Notes: generated by a model from the sequence alone, not told the origin. A stretch of DNA of 64,000 bases from Mesorhabditis belari (GCA_958450365.1 CAUEEP010000730.1:124001-188000), one strand, 5' to 3'; numbered from the stretch's first letter, positions 1 through 12,268 are shown. Program-made: numbers and translations.

Positions 1-713
1 TCCATTTCTTTTTTGAGAACAAATAGCAGTTATATCCATCATTTTTTTTTATGCTACCAGCAATTTTGAAGTGTCATAATCTCAAATCTACAGCAAATTT
101 ACGATTTGTTTTTTTATCTTTTTTTTCCTTTGGTGCTCAACATAATATCTAAATTCTAAGGGATCTTCGATTTTTCTCTTTAAAATGAATCGAAAATCGA
201 GATTGCCTTCGGCACTTTATTGTATTCTATATTAACAAAATTTTAATGATTTTTTTTTTCTGTTTGAATATAAATTTATAAGTTTTAACCGCTCAACCCT
301 CAAATGCAATGCAATGCAAGCAAGCAAGCAAAAAAAAAACAGGGGGGGGAAATTCGACAAATTGAAAAAGATTAAAAAGGAAAAAAAGGAAAAGTTGGGT
401 CCAAGAACCACAACAAATTAAAAATAATTTGCATTTTTCAAGAGAAATTTGCAAGTAATCTTTATTTCTATTCGTTAGTCGCCCGCAACACTCGGTGAGC
501 ATTTACCCATCTTTCGTTTTTTAAACTTTATGTTGATAGGGTTTCCTAAGAATGCGACACTACTCGAAAAATAGCGCCAATCGCTCGGTAAACACTTTTT
601 GTCTAGATTTGGAAACTTTAGATTAACTAGTTTTGATAGAATCCGATTCGTCACTATTTGCTTTTTGTATATTCTTTTGCTTATCATATGTATGTATCAT
701 TTTTCTTTCAGCA
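1..713. other. AT-rich non-coding flank
   Basis: The stretch is AT-rich with many homopolymer runs and short simple repeats (for example GCAAGCAAGC and a G run near 340-350). No reading frame has convincing codon use or splice sites. It may hold the promoter or 5' exons of the gene that begins near 714. I see no RNA gene or repeat in it. Confidence 0.5.
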
Positions 714-1933
714 ATCGAGTGTGTCAAAAACGGGGCCCAGGGCGAGTGATGCTGCATTTCGGCACATGTCTCGCGAGAAGAAACGCATTCAGCGTGTTAG
801 ACAGTAAGTTATTGGAATGTTAACTTTTAATGCATTATCCCTTAGGAAGAGACACCATCGTCAGAATGACATCCCCGAGATCGCTGAAAGCAATGAGATC
901 ATCGGGGTTAATGGGGCGACTTCGATGAATGACGAGAACACCGATGATTCTGTGTTCGTTTCTTCTTTAGTAAAATGTTATTCTGATTCTTTTAGCTATT
1001 TGGAGGCGCTGCTCAATGGACAAGCCGATGAGGATCAACAAATGGCAAAGTCTCCCGACCAATTCAGCTGCAGGGTGTACATTTTTCTTATTAACGCTAA
1101 ATTAAATTAAATTGAATCCTTTTTATCTAAACTTTTTAGCCGTATCACTCCCTATGGAAGCGATTCCGCTGACGCAGCTCTGAGTGCCGAAAGGACGAGT
1201 CTTGCACCTGTTTATGGAGTCTATCCTGAGTACGTTTGTCTTCTTGCTAAACTTGTACATGTTGGATTTTAGTGACCACGCTCTTTACAACCAATCCAAC
1301 ATGGAATATTACGACCCCGAGCAACGGCCAATTGAGTAATTCATATTTTTTTGTAGTTTTGTTAAGGGTATTTTTAGGCGTCGTCCATCGATCCTTCAAA
1401 ATCCTCATGTGTTCATGCTGACTCGTTCAATTGGTTTCTACTGCGGCGAGAAGGCAAAATGGATTGCTGAGTTCCTTGCCGCTCGACCGGTGGGTATTAC
1501 TCAAGCCATTTTTCGATTTTGAGTTATTTATTTATATTTAGTCTCTTCTCATGGTGATTCTCGTAATCGTCACTATCTACTTCTTGCTTTCCCTTATGGA
1601 GGTAAGCGTGACTACATTATTACTATAACGTTCTTTTACGTTACAGATGTCGCTTGTGCTTTTGTTGGATCCAGTTGTTCGTTTCTTGTGGACTCATCTG
1701 CATTGGTTGTTGGTGATGTGTGGTCAAGGTTTTCGCTCGGTTTCCAATTGGTTCTACACGGCAGATCATATTTCTGATGTAGCTTTCTTATGGCTTACAT
1801 TTTCACAACGAATACGCTTCAGGCTTGGTTCTGTGATTTTGCCGACGCGTGGTGTTCTCGCTTCAACATTTTGTGTGATCGCCGTTGTTCACATGTCGAT
1901 CGGGCTTTGGAACGACTTCGTCCCCATGATTGA
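714..1933 (+). CDS. Uncharacterised membrane protein, multi-exon
   Basis: I do not recognise this gene. Exons join in frame at roughly 714-799, 846-1076, 1140-1228, 1272-1335, 1379-1490, 1542-1601, 1647-1779 and 1824-1933, with introns mostly of 43-65 nt. The N-terminal half is polar and acidic. It includes a Tyr/Pro-rich stretch (TPYGSDSADAALS, then DHALYNQSNMEYYDPEQ). A hydrophobic helix follows (SLLMVILVIVTIYFLLSLME), then a second hydrophobic, Trp-rich stretch starting MSLVLLLDP. The start is uncertain: 714 follows a TTTCAG acceptor and the first in-frame ATG after it is at 766. The 3' end is also uncertain. A 44-nt intron at 1780-1823 gives a Cys-rich tail ending RLRPHD at 1933, while retaining it keeps the frame open to 2054, directly before AATAAA. 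I prefer the spliced form because 44 nt is the standard intron size here. Confidence 0.65.
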
Positions 1934-2248
1934 TCGCAAAAAGGCATTTGTTTCCTCTACTTCCCTCATCAGCACATTGATCTCAATTCTTTCTTTTCAA
2001 ATTTCGATTCTTATTAGGAAAAATAAATTGATTATGCGTAGTTCTGACATCTGAAATAAAGCTATCACCTCGCAGTTCTTGGTAATTACACGCAAATGTT
2101 TATCAGTTAAGACAATTTGGTCAAACCCGAAGCAGTACCGAAATCAAGTACGTAATACATCACAATACATACAGTATTTGCAAAATAAATATTCACCCAT
2201 TAAGTATCAGCAAAATATTGAACAAAAATAACGTTTTTTTTAAAGAAG
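1934..2248. other. Convergent 3' region, probable 3' UTRs
   Basis: This lies between the plus-strand membrane-protein gene and the minus-strand brap-2 gene. An AATAAA polyadenylation signal on the plus strand starts at 2056. Apart from the alternative 3' coding extension of the upstream gene (to 2054), nothing here looks like a gene. Confidence 0.5.
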
Positions 2249-4786
2249 TTACTTATGACGATTTCCTCTTCGACGAGATCCAGATTCTTTAGTCGATCCA
2301 GCTACACCCAATTGTCCTTCCTCGATTTCCTGAAAAGTAATTTTCGATATGAAGTTTATGGGGATTTTTACGTCTTTTTGGAAAAAAACCGATAGCATAC
2401 AGGAGGTAGCCAACCTGTGTTGTTATCGTATTGTCTTCAAGTTGCTTTTGGATTTTCGTTTGAGCTTCAAAATGCATCAATAAGTCGTTGATTTGATCTT
2501 TCAATTCAGCAATCTCCTAATTTATCATGGATGAGTATGCGAAAATAAGCACCTTTGAGCTTCCTTGTTTTTCTTTTTCAAGATCCACAATTTTGGAAAC
2601 CCATTTGTGATGATCATCACGTAATGCCTTATTCAAAGATCGTTCTTCTTCCAAATCGGATTGTAACTAAAATTTTATTTTAAAAGAGTTGCCTTTGAAA
2701 ATTATAAAAACCTTGTTTAATTTCGATTGCGTAGACTGTTGCTTTTTATCAGTCGAGGCTTTTGAAGTTTGGCATTGCGTGAGTTGATCTCGAAGATTAT
2801 TGCATTCTGTTACTGCACGCTTCAATTGATCTTCTAAGTCGTCCATCTAAACTTTATTACCTGGATTAAAAGCACAAAACGTAAACTAACCTGTGCTATA
2901 GCCATTTTCTCGAAATTTGAATGATTCCGTTGTTCTTCTGCTATTCGAGACTAAAATTTCATTCAATACGTCATAGCTCAGCAAAAATATAACAAACCTC
3001 AAAAAATTCCCGTTGAGCCTCGAGTTGAGAAGTGAGCAATACGGTATACTCGATTTTTAAGGAATCCAACTTTCCATCTTTCTCGAAGTCCGACTAAATC
3101 AATTTCATATTAGAATCAAAATATGCATGTTCTACCGCTCCATTACGCTGATATTCGACCATTTTCTGTGAGTCGTCCGTTTGAATTAGTCGATGAACAT
3201 AATTGTCCCCAACATAATCCCAAACACGTTCACCACCGACTTGAAGACAAAATGTATGCGACGTAGCTTCAAAATGCCTACAATATAAATGTTTACACAG
3301 TATCACTTCAAAACAAACTACCTGTACGCATGAGCCTCTGCATATCGACCGCATCCAATATTCCCACAAATTAAACAAATCCATAAGTCCGTCGATTGTC
3401 CGCAATCACTACATCGTTGATCAGCCACAAGTTCGGGAGTCTGTGTGTAACGACAAACTGGACACCTGAAAAAAATTAAGCGTTTTTATTATCACTGGAT
3501 AAAGTTACGTCGTGTCGGCCCATTTTTGCAAACAATCTGCATGAAAGGTGTGATTGCAAAGAATTGACAGAACACCATCGTCCATTCTTTCGAGACATAC
3601 CTACAAATACGTGAGCAAATCTTTGAAAACTACTAATGCACTTACCGCGCAAGTAGGAAGTTCTGTCAACTTTTCATTTTGTTCACGCATATCGTATTCC
3701 TCAACCTAAAGCATCATTGAATAGCCAATTCAAATCAATTTTGCGCTTGCCGTTTCAATTTTATCCACAAAAAGCAGCGAGCATTTGTACGGCTCCATTG
3801 AGTTGAAATGTTGCCCGTTGTACTCTTCGTAAAAGATCACGCAATCATGCTAAAATAGCTATTTTTAAAATAAAAAGCAAAACTCACATGTGTTTTAAAC
3901 CTCAATATAATCATGTATTGATTGGGTGTGGAATCACGAACAATTCTCATCTTTTCAATAGATGCAATCGAGGGTTTGATAAAAGCAACCTTAAAAATTT
4001 TATTATGTTTAATGTAACACAAAACAAACAATTTCTCGTGCCGTTATTTCACTTGATACAGCCAACATACAGAGCATCCTCGATTGTGATTCCTTGCTTA
4101 GAGATTCATCACTGTAAATTGAAAATTTGCCTTTCAAAAAAAAATGTAACAAACTTGTATTTGAAGAAATGCAAAATTCCTTCCGTTTTTTCGACAAACG
4201 GGTTTCCAGAATAGTAGGAAAGCTTCTCAATATCTAAAAACAATTAAGTTAAACAAAATAAATTGCAACTTTACTTAGTGGCTCGCTGTTGCTCCTGGAA
4301 GATTCTTTGGTTTCCTGACTCATTTCGTGTAATCCATCGGTTTCAAATGTTTCCACAACCACCTCCGAGTAGGTTCGTTTCCCTTTGAAATTTACCGGCG
4401 AAGAGCGGACACCGGATTGCTAAAAAAATAAATAAAAGTCGTTTTAATAAAAGAAAATCTCTAACAAAAACCTCTTGAGAAGATTTTATGGTAGGTGGTG
4501 CCAAAGGCGCATCACTTGCATGTGAAGATGCCTAAAATCATAAAAATAAAAAAAAAAAAACTTTCTACCTGTGGACTACGTTTTTTCATCTCATTAACTA
4601 CCCGTCGAGATGAGTTACTTCTTGAATCTAAAAACAAAAAGATATATATGTAAGTTCATCCATAGCTTAATTTTTAAAGACCCCACCTTTATCTCCTTCG
4701 TTTACCGACTCTTCTTGGAAATCGACCTTTTTTGAGCCTTTTTGAATTTCCAGCCGTATAAGAAGACACGAATTATCACTGTTCAT
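2249..4786 (-). CDS. brap-2: BRCA1-associated protein homologue, RING and ZnF-UBP E3 ligase
   Basis: Probable BRAP2/IMP-type cytoplasmic ubiquitin ligase, a modulator of Ras-MAPK signalling in other animals. Reading down the minus strand, the start ATG at 4786 opens [15 protein letters not shown]. Next comes the BRAP2 RRM-like domain ([19 protein letters not shown]). After a conserved stretch ([18 protein letters not shown]), a C3H2C3 RING finger begins [20 protein letters not shown] and continues to CPVC. It is followed at once by a UBP zinc finger ([20 protein letters not shown], then [20 protein letters not shown]). The last third is a Gln/Glu/Lys-rich coiled coil. The tail is [12 protein letters not shown], with its stop at 2249-2251. 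Domain order and content match the family throughout, across about a dozen short introns. The symbol is by homology to C. elegans. Confidence 0.93.
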
Positions 4787-6061
4787 TCAGTAATTCTGGA
4801 AAAAAAGTCCATTGTCAATACACCTGAACTGAACACCGAATTAGCAAAAAAAAGACGATATAAAAAGTGTTCCAGTAAACAGCTGCTTCAATATTTTGTT
4901 TGACGGGAAAAGGGGCCCGAATAAACTCTTTTCTTTGGCCGCCTATTTTGCCTTTTGGGCTCATTCCGTGGAAAATCGATGCCGCGCAAGCAGTCCTTTT
5001 TCTCGAGGCGTTTTCTACCCCTTCCCATTTTTAGCTCTCGTCAAATCCTTTCAATTCATTTTCTATTCGCTCAAAACTAATGCTCAAGTAATGTTCGTAT
5101 TAGCGTCTTTCATTTCGTCGGTGATCGATTTTCAAAGAAGACGTCGACTGAAGGTTTCACCCCAGTTAACCCCGATAAACTGAAAATTTCAGCTAGTTCT
5201 TGAAGCATTTTTCAATGACATCAATAAACAGCACATGAGTTTATTGTGTAAAAGGACGGATGAAGCGTAACTTTATATTGGGAACTAAATAGTACCTATT
5301 TAGCTCGACATCCGGCTATAACAATGGAATGGGTCTGCGAAAGCAAGTCTCGGCTCATTTATCCGATCCAGAACTGAACATAGAAAAAGTGAATAGAAAA
5401 CTTAAAAAGCGGTTATAAATGCAAATTTAGGATCGAGATTTTGTACTCTATTTTAATGAGTGTCGAGAGATTATCGTTGTACCCGCACAAGTCAGTGAAA
5501 ACTATTACCGTAATACATGTAGCGCCTCCCGTACAGTCGCTTAGTCTAACACACAATTTTGCGACGCTCCGTTCTCCGCGCTGCTTCGACGGAAAATGTA
5601 CGATATCAAATAGATATCAAAAGAAAACGCTTAAAGCGAAAAATTTTTGTTACTAACAGTTTATTTTAGAAAAATGCATTCAAAAAATGATTTACTTTAG
5701 CGACTACGCGACTGTACGTCATTATGCCCCTCATAATGGCGCTACTATTACAGGTATTAAGGTAGAAATGAACACCGAATTTAGGAACTGAATGAATTGG
5801 ACTGGAGGTTTTGTCAATCTCCGAGTTCATCGATGGAATCTCTATATTCAACAAAGTTGCCTTCAGAGAATATTTGATAAGCAAGAATTTTAGGATTTAT
5901 TTCGTCGCTATGGCCGCTTGCACACGTAAAAGTCGTGTTGATGAAACAAGGAAAGAAGAGAAAGAATCTTATTTATGTTCGATCTTCCCCTCAATGATAA
6001 AAGATACAATATTTAGTTGAACTCATTTTGCTCTCGAGTTGGTTTTTCATCTAGGAAAACG
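4787..6061. other. Intergenic region between divergent genes
   Basis: This separates brap-2 (minus) from the next plus-strand gene and should hold both promoters. Two open stretches of 95 and 71 codons (4896-5183 and 5441-5656) have no recognisable domain or splice pattern, and I do not call them genes. The main structure is an imperfect inverted repeat at 5519-5745, listed separately. Confidence 0.5.
5519..5745. repeat. Imperfect inverted repeat, possible degenerate MITE
   Basis: The left arm at about 5519-5548 contains TAGCGCC, CGTACAGTCGC and TAGTC. The right arm at about 5702-5745 contains the reverse complements GACTA, GCGACTGTACG and GGCGCTA. The right arm carries an extra internal palindrome, CATTATG-CCCC-TCATAATG. 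The arms are about 150 nt apart. No target duplication or coding content is evident, so the mobile-element reading is an inference. Confidence 0.45.
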
Positions 6062-7849
6062 ATGGAAGGACTGTATTCATGCTCATTAGAAGATTTTCTG
6101 GAAGTGAGTCTTGAAAAAGGAAAACATAAAGAATGGTTTACAGATAGTTTATGCTTGGAGTGTCGATTCTCTTTATGAAAGCTCTACAGGACCTGCGATT
6201 GAAATGATACAGAGTACTGGAGATGTTGATGAACTTTTGAACTCATTTTTCAGCTTATATGATCGAAGATGCCTTATCAAGAACAATGTCCAGTTCATCG
6301 TGTATAGCAACAACTTCAAGTCGGGATAATAGCATCTTTGCCCTTTATTCATTCTCCAAACAAAAAGCTCTGCCAATGCTCGAACAATTATTCTGGGGCG
6401 ATCAACTTGGACTCACACAATCGATTAGACAAAAGTGGGCGCAAATGTTTTGGCGAGTTCAAAAAGTGTTTTAGATTTTTCTCTGAAAGTGCCTTAAACA
6501 TTGAACTACCATTTTTCCGGTTAGTCCACCTAGATATTTGATTGTAAAATCGAAAAATTCTAGTCAACAATCATTTCGATTGCCTACACAACCGAAGATG
6601 AAATGCTCAACAGCTCGTTCATCTCTACGATATCGAGCACCTAGTCCTAGTCCAATGGCAATTGAATTTAGAAAAAACGAAGGTTAGTGTAAAAAGTGAT
6701 CCTCACAAACATCAATTTTAGTTTCGTCTACTGATTTCCGTAGAGCCAACAATGGTAGCCCGGCAAACTTTGGAAGTCTGCCGTCTAGTTATCGAAATCA
6801 TTCCGTTCCTCCCTATTTACGACTTATCCTTGAAAAGGAACAAGCGAAAAAAGAGGTAATGAATCAAAATAGAACCTGATTTGAATATTCAATTGTAGAT
6901 TCAAAATAAACAACAATCCAGTGAAGAAAAGGATACAAAAGTGCCTGAGGTAGTCCCCCAAAGAGCTTGTCCTTTGGTGGAATTCAGCTCGGACGTTCAA
7001 AAAGTGAAAAATTCAACTTCAACTAAAGAAATAGGTACTTGAAGTGAGTTATATGATGAAAAAAGAAACATTTAGGGTCTTCAGTCGAAACTTTCGATGA
7101 TCTTGCTCAATACGATGAAAATCGAATAAAGATTAGGTAAGGCAAGTTATCGAACTATCAACGAAAACCTTTAGATTACTTGATGAGAACGTACCCTACA
7201 TTGACTCCCAAACAACGAGTGGAAATTCGGCTGAAGACACGCCGAGAAGCGAAGTATTGGTAGTGATTACATGGCGAACAACTTGTAACTACGGCTTTTC
7301 AGACAACTCCAACAAACACACCAAGGGCCGAATTATCCGCAACTTTTGAGTTTGATCCAGAAAGGCAAATGGTGTAAGTGATACAAGTAAAAGTTGTCTG
7401 ATAGAGTGGGTTTCAATTTCAAAACAAGATCTTTCTGCAACATGATTTTCTAGAGTTGCCAACTCGAGTAGAGAAAGCAGAAAAGTCGAGCGGACAAACG
7501 GAAGACCGCACGCCAATTTTGAGGTTGATGAAGAAGTAAGCAAAAAAATGTGCGCTTTTATGTAGGTGACAAAGAGCTCGCTTAATCCGTTGAGACGATC
7601 TATCGTTGAAGTCCGAAAAGATGGTGGTTCGATGAATGATTAAGTAACTAGATACGAGAAAATTTCAGATTTCTCGGACAACAGCTCGTCCGAAATTCAA
7701 CAAAAATTCGAAAATGGATTGAATGAATTTCGAAGGCAAAGTTTGGTGACAAGAAGAGGTAAAGTGAGGAAAAAGAAAACGAGATTACAGAGAGAACCTC
7801 TATTGGAGGATTACGAAGCTGCAAAATGATACCAAAAACAGAGATCTAA
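6062..7849 (+). CDS. Unrecognised Ser/Thr-rich, probably disordered protein
   Basis: I do not recognise this gene. ATG 6062 (MEGLYSCSLEDFLE) lies just after a CATCTAG acceptor-like site, which suits a trans-spliced start. The downstream exons join cleanly. They run from FFR|QQSFRLPTQPKMKC near 6565, through SSLRYRAPSPSPMAIEFRK, STDFRRANNGSPANFGS and YDENRIKIRLLDENVPYID, to VTKSSLNPLRRSIVEVRKDG and a last exon ending CKMIPKTEI at 7849. Composition is Ser, Thr, Asn, Arg and Glu-rich, with many SP and TP dipeptides that would suit proline-directed kinases. I see no folded domain, signal peptide or membrane segment. The exon path between about 6120 and 6540 is uncertain, because three frames are partly open there. 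Confidence 0.55.
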
Positions 7850-8414
7850 TCAATATATCAAATTGACAATATATCAAAAGTTGCGGTTTTTGGGCCATCC
7901 CATTTTTTTCCTTAAATCGATCCCTGAATTTAAAAATTTTCTTTCTCAACTAAACGTCTACTATTTTTCAAAACTAAAGATTTTCTAAAGATTTCGCTTT
8001 TCCTAAAAAGAATGCGTTAATTTTCTTTCTCAACAAAACGTCTCAACAATCTTATTTTTGCGCATTCATTTATCTTGGGCTTCGATCGCTCCTCTCCCCC
8101 CATCCTTACCATCTTCTTTGCACTAATTGCATTTATTTCCCATTACCTCAATATAGTGCTCACTAAAATGATCTGTTTAAAAATAACCCAAAAAAATGAC
8201 TTTCGAAAGAAAAAAATGACTTTGTTTTCGAAATAAGATGCCGATTTCCGCGGACAATAGTCAACCCATCAAAAACACACCAACGATCAATACTAAAGCC
8301 GCCATTTCCCTGGCGTGTTGTTTTCAATTTTCCCCTAGTTCCCAGTTAAATGTTGTTTTTAAGTATTTCAAAAGCCTGTTTACTGTTGTTTTCAACAAAC
8401 ATTGAAAGGAAAAT
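7850..8414. other. AT-rich intergenic region upstream of bpl-1
   Basis: The region is AT-rich, with two near-identical phrases (TTTTCTTTCTCAACTAAACGTCT near 7939 and TTTTCTTTCTCAACAAAACGTCT near 8021), apparently a short direct repeat. It should contain the 3' end of the upstream gene and the bpl-1 promoter. No gene is visible. Confidence 0.45.
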
Positions 8415-11011
8415 ATGAGTGAGTGATATGACTTTTTACTTCTTCAGTCTCGTGAACGGGCTTTTGATATCAGTCGATACTGTTAGAAAATCAATCGTTA
8501 CATTTGTATCGTATTTTCTAGCACTTGAAAATTAATCCAGTTGTATTTTTAAGGTTTGACTATCTTTGGTGGATTGCGAGCCTCGATTCGGAAACATCTT
8601 TTTGAGCCAAGACGGAGAATGAGCCTTTCTCGATCAAGGGATCCAAGCCAAGAACGACCACCACAAAAACCCCCATCGGTAAGTCAATTTAAGTTTTTTT
8701 TCTGGAATTGATATGTTTGATTGAATTTCTTTTTTAGATTTTGGTATATTCGGGGAACAGTTCTTCTCTGTATCGAAAGATTCGAGACTGTTTATCATTT
8801 TGTCTTCCCGCTGATATCTACACTGTTTTCAATCTCTCCAACGATGCCATTCGTAGCGCGGCATGGATTGATCCTTCTTCGGTATTTTTTTGCAATTAAT
8901 AGCAAATTTATTTTTTTCTAGTATTGCCTGCTCATAGCGGACACTGTTGGATTGGATGATCCGGCATGGCATCGGTTGCATCAATTCTTCAATCAAGTAA
9001 TGCTTAGCTGAATAACACATAAAAATGTGTTTAGTCTGGAAAAATCATCTTTATCTGCCAAAATCGTTTACTCGCAAGTTTTACAAACGCTGATTCAACG
9101 AAGAAACAAGAGGGACTTTTAAAAGTAAACTTTTCTTTTACCATTTTTTTTATTATTTATCTAGTTGGCATTTGGCGATCGATCGAACTTTTTTGGAAAA
9201 GAGTTTGAGACGTTTCTCAAGAAAGCATTGAAATCTTTAGCTAAACACAATAAGGTGGGTAATTTGTATTTTTTTTACTTGGTTTTAATCTCCTTTAATA
9301 GGTCCACGAAACCTATCATTCAAAGGATATTGTGGATGGAGCTCAATTTACTGTTCTTCTTTCAAAAATGCCCGGTTAGAACACTACACCAAATAGTTAT
9401 CTGGTATAACTTCGTTTAGAAACTCCACTGTTGCTCTATATGGAAAACAGTGTCCATCGAGCTTCTGCTGTATTTTCTGATGCGACAACAGATGAAATGC
9501 TTTCCCCCGAATCATCAGTATATGCTTATTTTGTTCATTAAAGTTTACCGAAAGCTTTGCATAGGTAGTCCGAGATGCTTTATCGAGAATTGGAGTGCGC
9601 GTAATGGAGACGCAAAATGGACCTCCACCTTTAACTCAAGGATATCTTCAGATGAGCCCCACAAAAGATTGGGATCAATTTGAAAGCGTAAACAAATTTT
9701 ATGGTTTCTCTCTAAAAAGACTGGTTTTAGCGAATTTTGCTGGGCGAAGCAGTGGGGACATCTCCTCGAATCTTTTTACGTAAATCCGACAAACTATCTG
9801 ATTTGCCCATACCTGAAGCGACGTCTGAACTACTTCCAATTGAGATTACTCCAAGGTTTTGTTTTCATTGATATTTTAAACAATAATGTTAGCGGTTCAC
9901 TTTTTCCTTCCTTTGATGCCTCAAAATACTTTGAAATTCTGCAAGCAAAGACTTTGGGGCGGTGCTTGATTTTTGTTCCTGTTTGCACGACCACTATGGA
10001 TGTTTGTTCAAGGTATTTATTTTATTTGAATATTCCAAATTAATTATTTCTTTAGTATATCATCTTCATGGGCAGGATTTGAAGGTGTGATTGTGATTGC
10101 ACGCCAACAAACACATGGCAGAGGTAATATAAAATGTCATTGTGGAGTACATTTTTATGCTTAAGGACGTGGTGGAAACGAGTTCATTTCGTTGCCCGGA
10201 ACTGCAATGTTCACAATGAACTGCACTGTTAGACAAAACAGCGCTCTCGCAGAACGTCCGTCCCTTATTCAACATATCATGGCTACAGCCGTCGCTCAAG
10301 CTGTATCGAAGTTATCGGGTGTTGAGGTATTTTTAAGATTTTTGTTTTTGAACGACGTCTCATTTTAGGAATTTCCTTTTCGTATCAAGTGGCCAAATGA
10401 TTTTTACTTCAGTCGATCTCATAAAGTTGGAGGGTTACTGGTTACCGCAAAGCACCGAGACAACTGCATCGAATTTATCATTGGTAAACTACATTTTTTT
10501 CTCTTTTTTGTGGAAAATAAATTTAGGCGTCGGTGTCAATGTTGAAAACAGTAAACCAACGGTGTGTCTTAATGACATGTTGCCCGAAGAATCGACAACA
10601 GAGTTCTCAGTCGAAAGTGTGATCGCCGAGACAGTGACTCAATTTGAAAGTAATTTTCAAGTTTTTAAACGAAGTAACTCGTTATAGATCTGTTATTTGA
10701 ATTCGAAATGCAAGGCTTTGAGGTATTCAAAGAGCGATACGAAAGCTTTTGGTTGCACAAGTATGTACAGCTCTTTATATTTTGACACTAATTTTTATTT
10801 AGTCGTGAAGAAGTTACTCTCGAAGATGGCGATAAAGTGGTCATTAGAGGAATCGATAAAAACGGCTATTTGAGTGTAAAAAGTAGACGAACTGCTAAGG
10901 TAAACTTAAATTTTTGTGCGATACGTATTATTTGTTTAGGAGTTTACAATCGGCGATGACGGAAATACGTTCGATATGATGAGAGGACTTATTCGACATA
11001 AGTTAGTCTAG
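8415..11011 (+). CDS. bpl-1: Biotin protein ligase (holocarboxylase synthetase)
   Basis: Attaches biotin through biotinyl-AMP to lysines of biotin-dependent carboxylases. The first exon is only ATG plus one base at 8415-8418, spliced to GT TTG ACT ATC and giving MSLTIFGGLRASIRKH. The N-terminal extension typical of animal enzymes follows (ILVYSGNSSSLYRKIRDCLS, then AAWIDPSSYCLLIADTVGLD). The catalytic domain shows the biotin/ATP loop (QQTHGRGRGGNEFISLPG, split across an intron at about 10123-10167) and the hallmark KWPND (IKWPNDFYFSRSHKVGGLLV). A GVGVN segment and the C-terminal beta domain follow (EEVTLEDGDKVVIRGID, then EFTIGDDGNTFDMMRGLIRH). The stop is TAG at 11009-11011. Introns are short and mostly end in TTTTAG. 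All catalytic landmarks are intact. Confidence 0.94.
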
Positions 11012-11423
11012 TTGTTAATATAGCCTTGCAATTGTTAAGTTTTTACGTTTTTCAAAGTTTATAAAGATTTTTATTACTTGGTTTCTATGAAAAACACAAC
11101 ATACAAGAAAAAAACAGATTTTTGGTCCTTTGAGCAACGAATAGACATGGGTTCTCAATTTTTCTTCGAACTGCTTAGATTTGCAAATGTGAAGGGGAAA
11201 TGGGACATCCTGGGACATCCTGGAACACGAGAAAATCCTGCAACCCCAGTTCATTCTGCGTCAGGAATCATTGAAGTGGATCCTTTATCCAATTTACTCT
11301 TCAGCAATTTTGAAGTGCTTGGCGTCAGTTGGCTCAAATCTTGGAAATCACCTACCTATCTTTGTTATCTATATTAATCTTTTGAAGTCTCTTCTGAAAT
11401 AGGAAGTTATAAATTTAGAACTC
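11012..11423. other. Spacer between bpl-1 and the peptide gene
   Basis: Probable bpl-1 3' UTR plus the promoter of the downstream peptide gene. An open frame at 11078-11377 (99 codons) has no recognisable motif and contains a small direct repeat, GGGACATCCTGGGACATCCTGG, near 11202-11223. I do not call it coding. An ATTTAG acceptor-like site at 11413-11418 precedes the next start codon. Confidence 0.4.
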
Positions 11424-11792
11424 ATGCTGGGAAAGCAATTGTTCTTTTGCTCATTCTTGCTGTCGATGGCTTTTGGGTACTTTTTGCCACAGCAGCTGAG
11501 TTGGATTGAAAGGTGAGAGATGTTAAAAGCACCATGCTGTTTACTATAGGTAACTTTCAATATGAAAGTACATCTTATTGAAATCAAAGCTGTTTACAGA
11601 GTCTATCCGAAGCAGTACCCATCCAATCCTTCTCGTCTCATCAAGCATCTCCGAGTTGGGAAACGATACGATCGGAATTGTTTCTTCTCGCCGGTTCAAT
11701 GCAATTTGAGGTTTGTGTGAAGTATCAAAATAAAACTTTACAAAATCTCTAGAAATTTTGCCTCACATAGGATGCGAGCTGGATTCAAATAA
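11424..11792 (+). CDS. Candidate allatostatin-C-like neuropeptide precursor
   Basis: A three-exon gene of about 79 residues: 11424-11512, 11600-11710 and 11753-11792. All junctions keep frame and use GT-AG. Residues 1-18 (MLGKQLFFCSFLLSMAFG) look like a secretory signal peptide. A short spacer (about residues 20-50) ends with a dibasic site, GKR, and then YDRNCFFSPVQCNLR. The C-F-F-S-P-V-Q-C octad has the same spacing and Pro position as the disulphide ring of arthropod allatostatin C (C-Y-F-N-P-I-S-C), so the mature peptide would be a small cyclic ligand for a somatostatin-type receptor. The precursor continues about a dozen residues beyond and ends RMRAGFK. An ATTTAG site lies just upstream of the ATG and AATAAA follows at about 11811. 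The structure is seen; the family assignment is inferred from the motif alone. Confidence 0.6.
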
Positions 11793-12268
11793 ATATTGTA
11801 TGTTCTATTACAATAAAGTTGTTTGTTTGAAATTGTTGACAAGTTTTAAAATTTGCAACATTCAATCCGTTTCAAATTTTATCACAATGTTATCACTTTG
11901 AAATCTCTAATTGGGTGAGAATCTTCTCATACAGAAATCTCCCCAAAAGAACGAGATTAAAATGATAATTTTGAGCAAATCGTACAGTGAAAAGGGGTGA
12001 AAAATGTGTCAGAGCTCGGAGAAATGAAAAAGGAAAAAAGAGAAGAGGGGAAAGTCTTCTAGCCGAAAGGGGGAAAGACTAATCATCACACATTTTTCTC
12101 GCTTTATGCTTGATCGATACAAGACATCGCCACACACAAACACAAACAATCCATCCATTCAATCTTGAATTCATTATTTGCTTATTCAAATTTCCATCAT
12201 CTCTTGAATCGCAAGATTAAACTGTTTATCGGAGATTTTCAAAGGTACTGTAAGTTTTAATGCTTTAC

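Noticed and set aside
4896..5183. 95-codon open frame between brap-2 and the next gene
   Set aside because: No domain, no acceptor-like site before the start, and codon use unlike neighbouring exons.
11078..11377. 99-codon open frame downstream of bpl-1
   Set aside because: Contains an internal short repeat and no recognisable motif; it probably spans 3' UTR.
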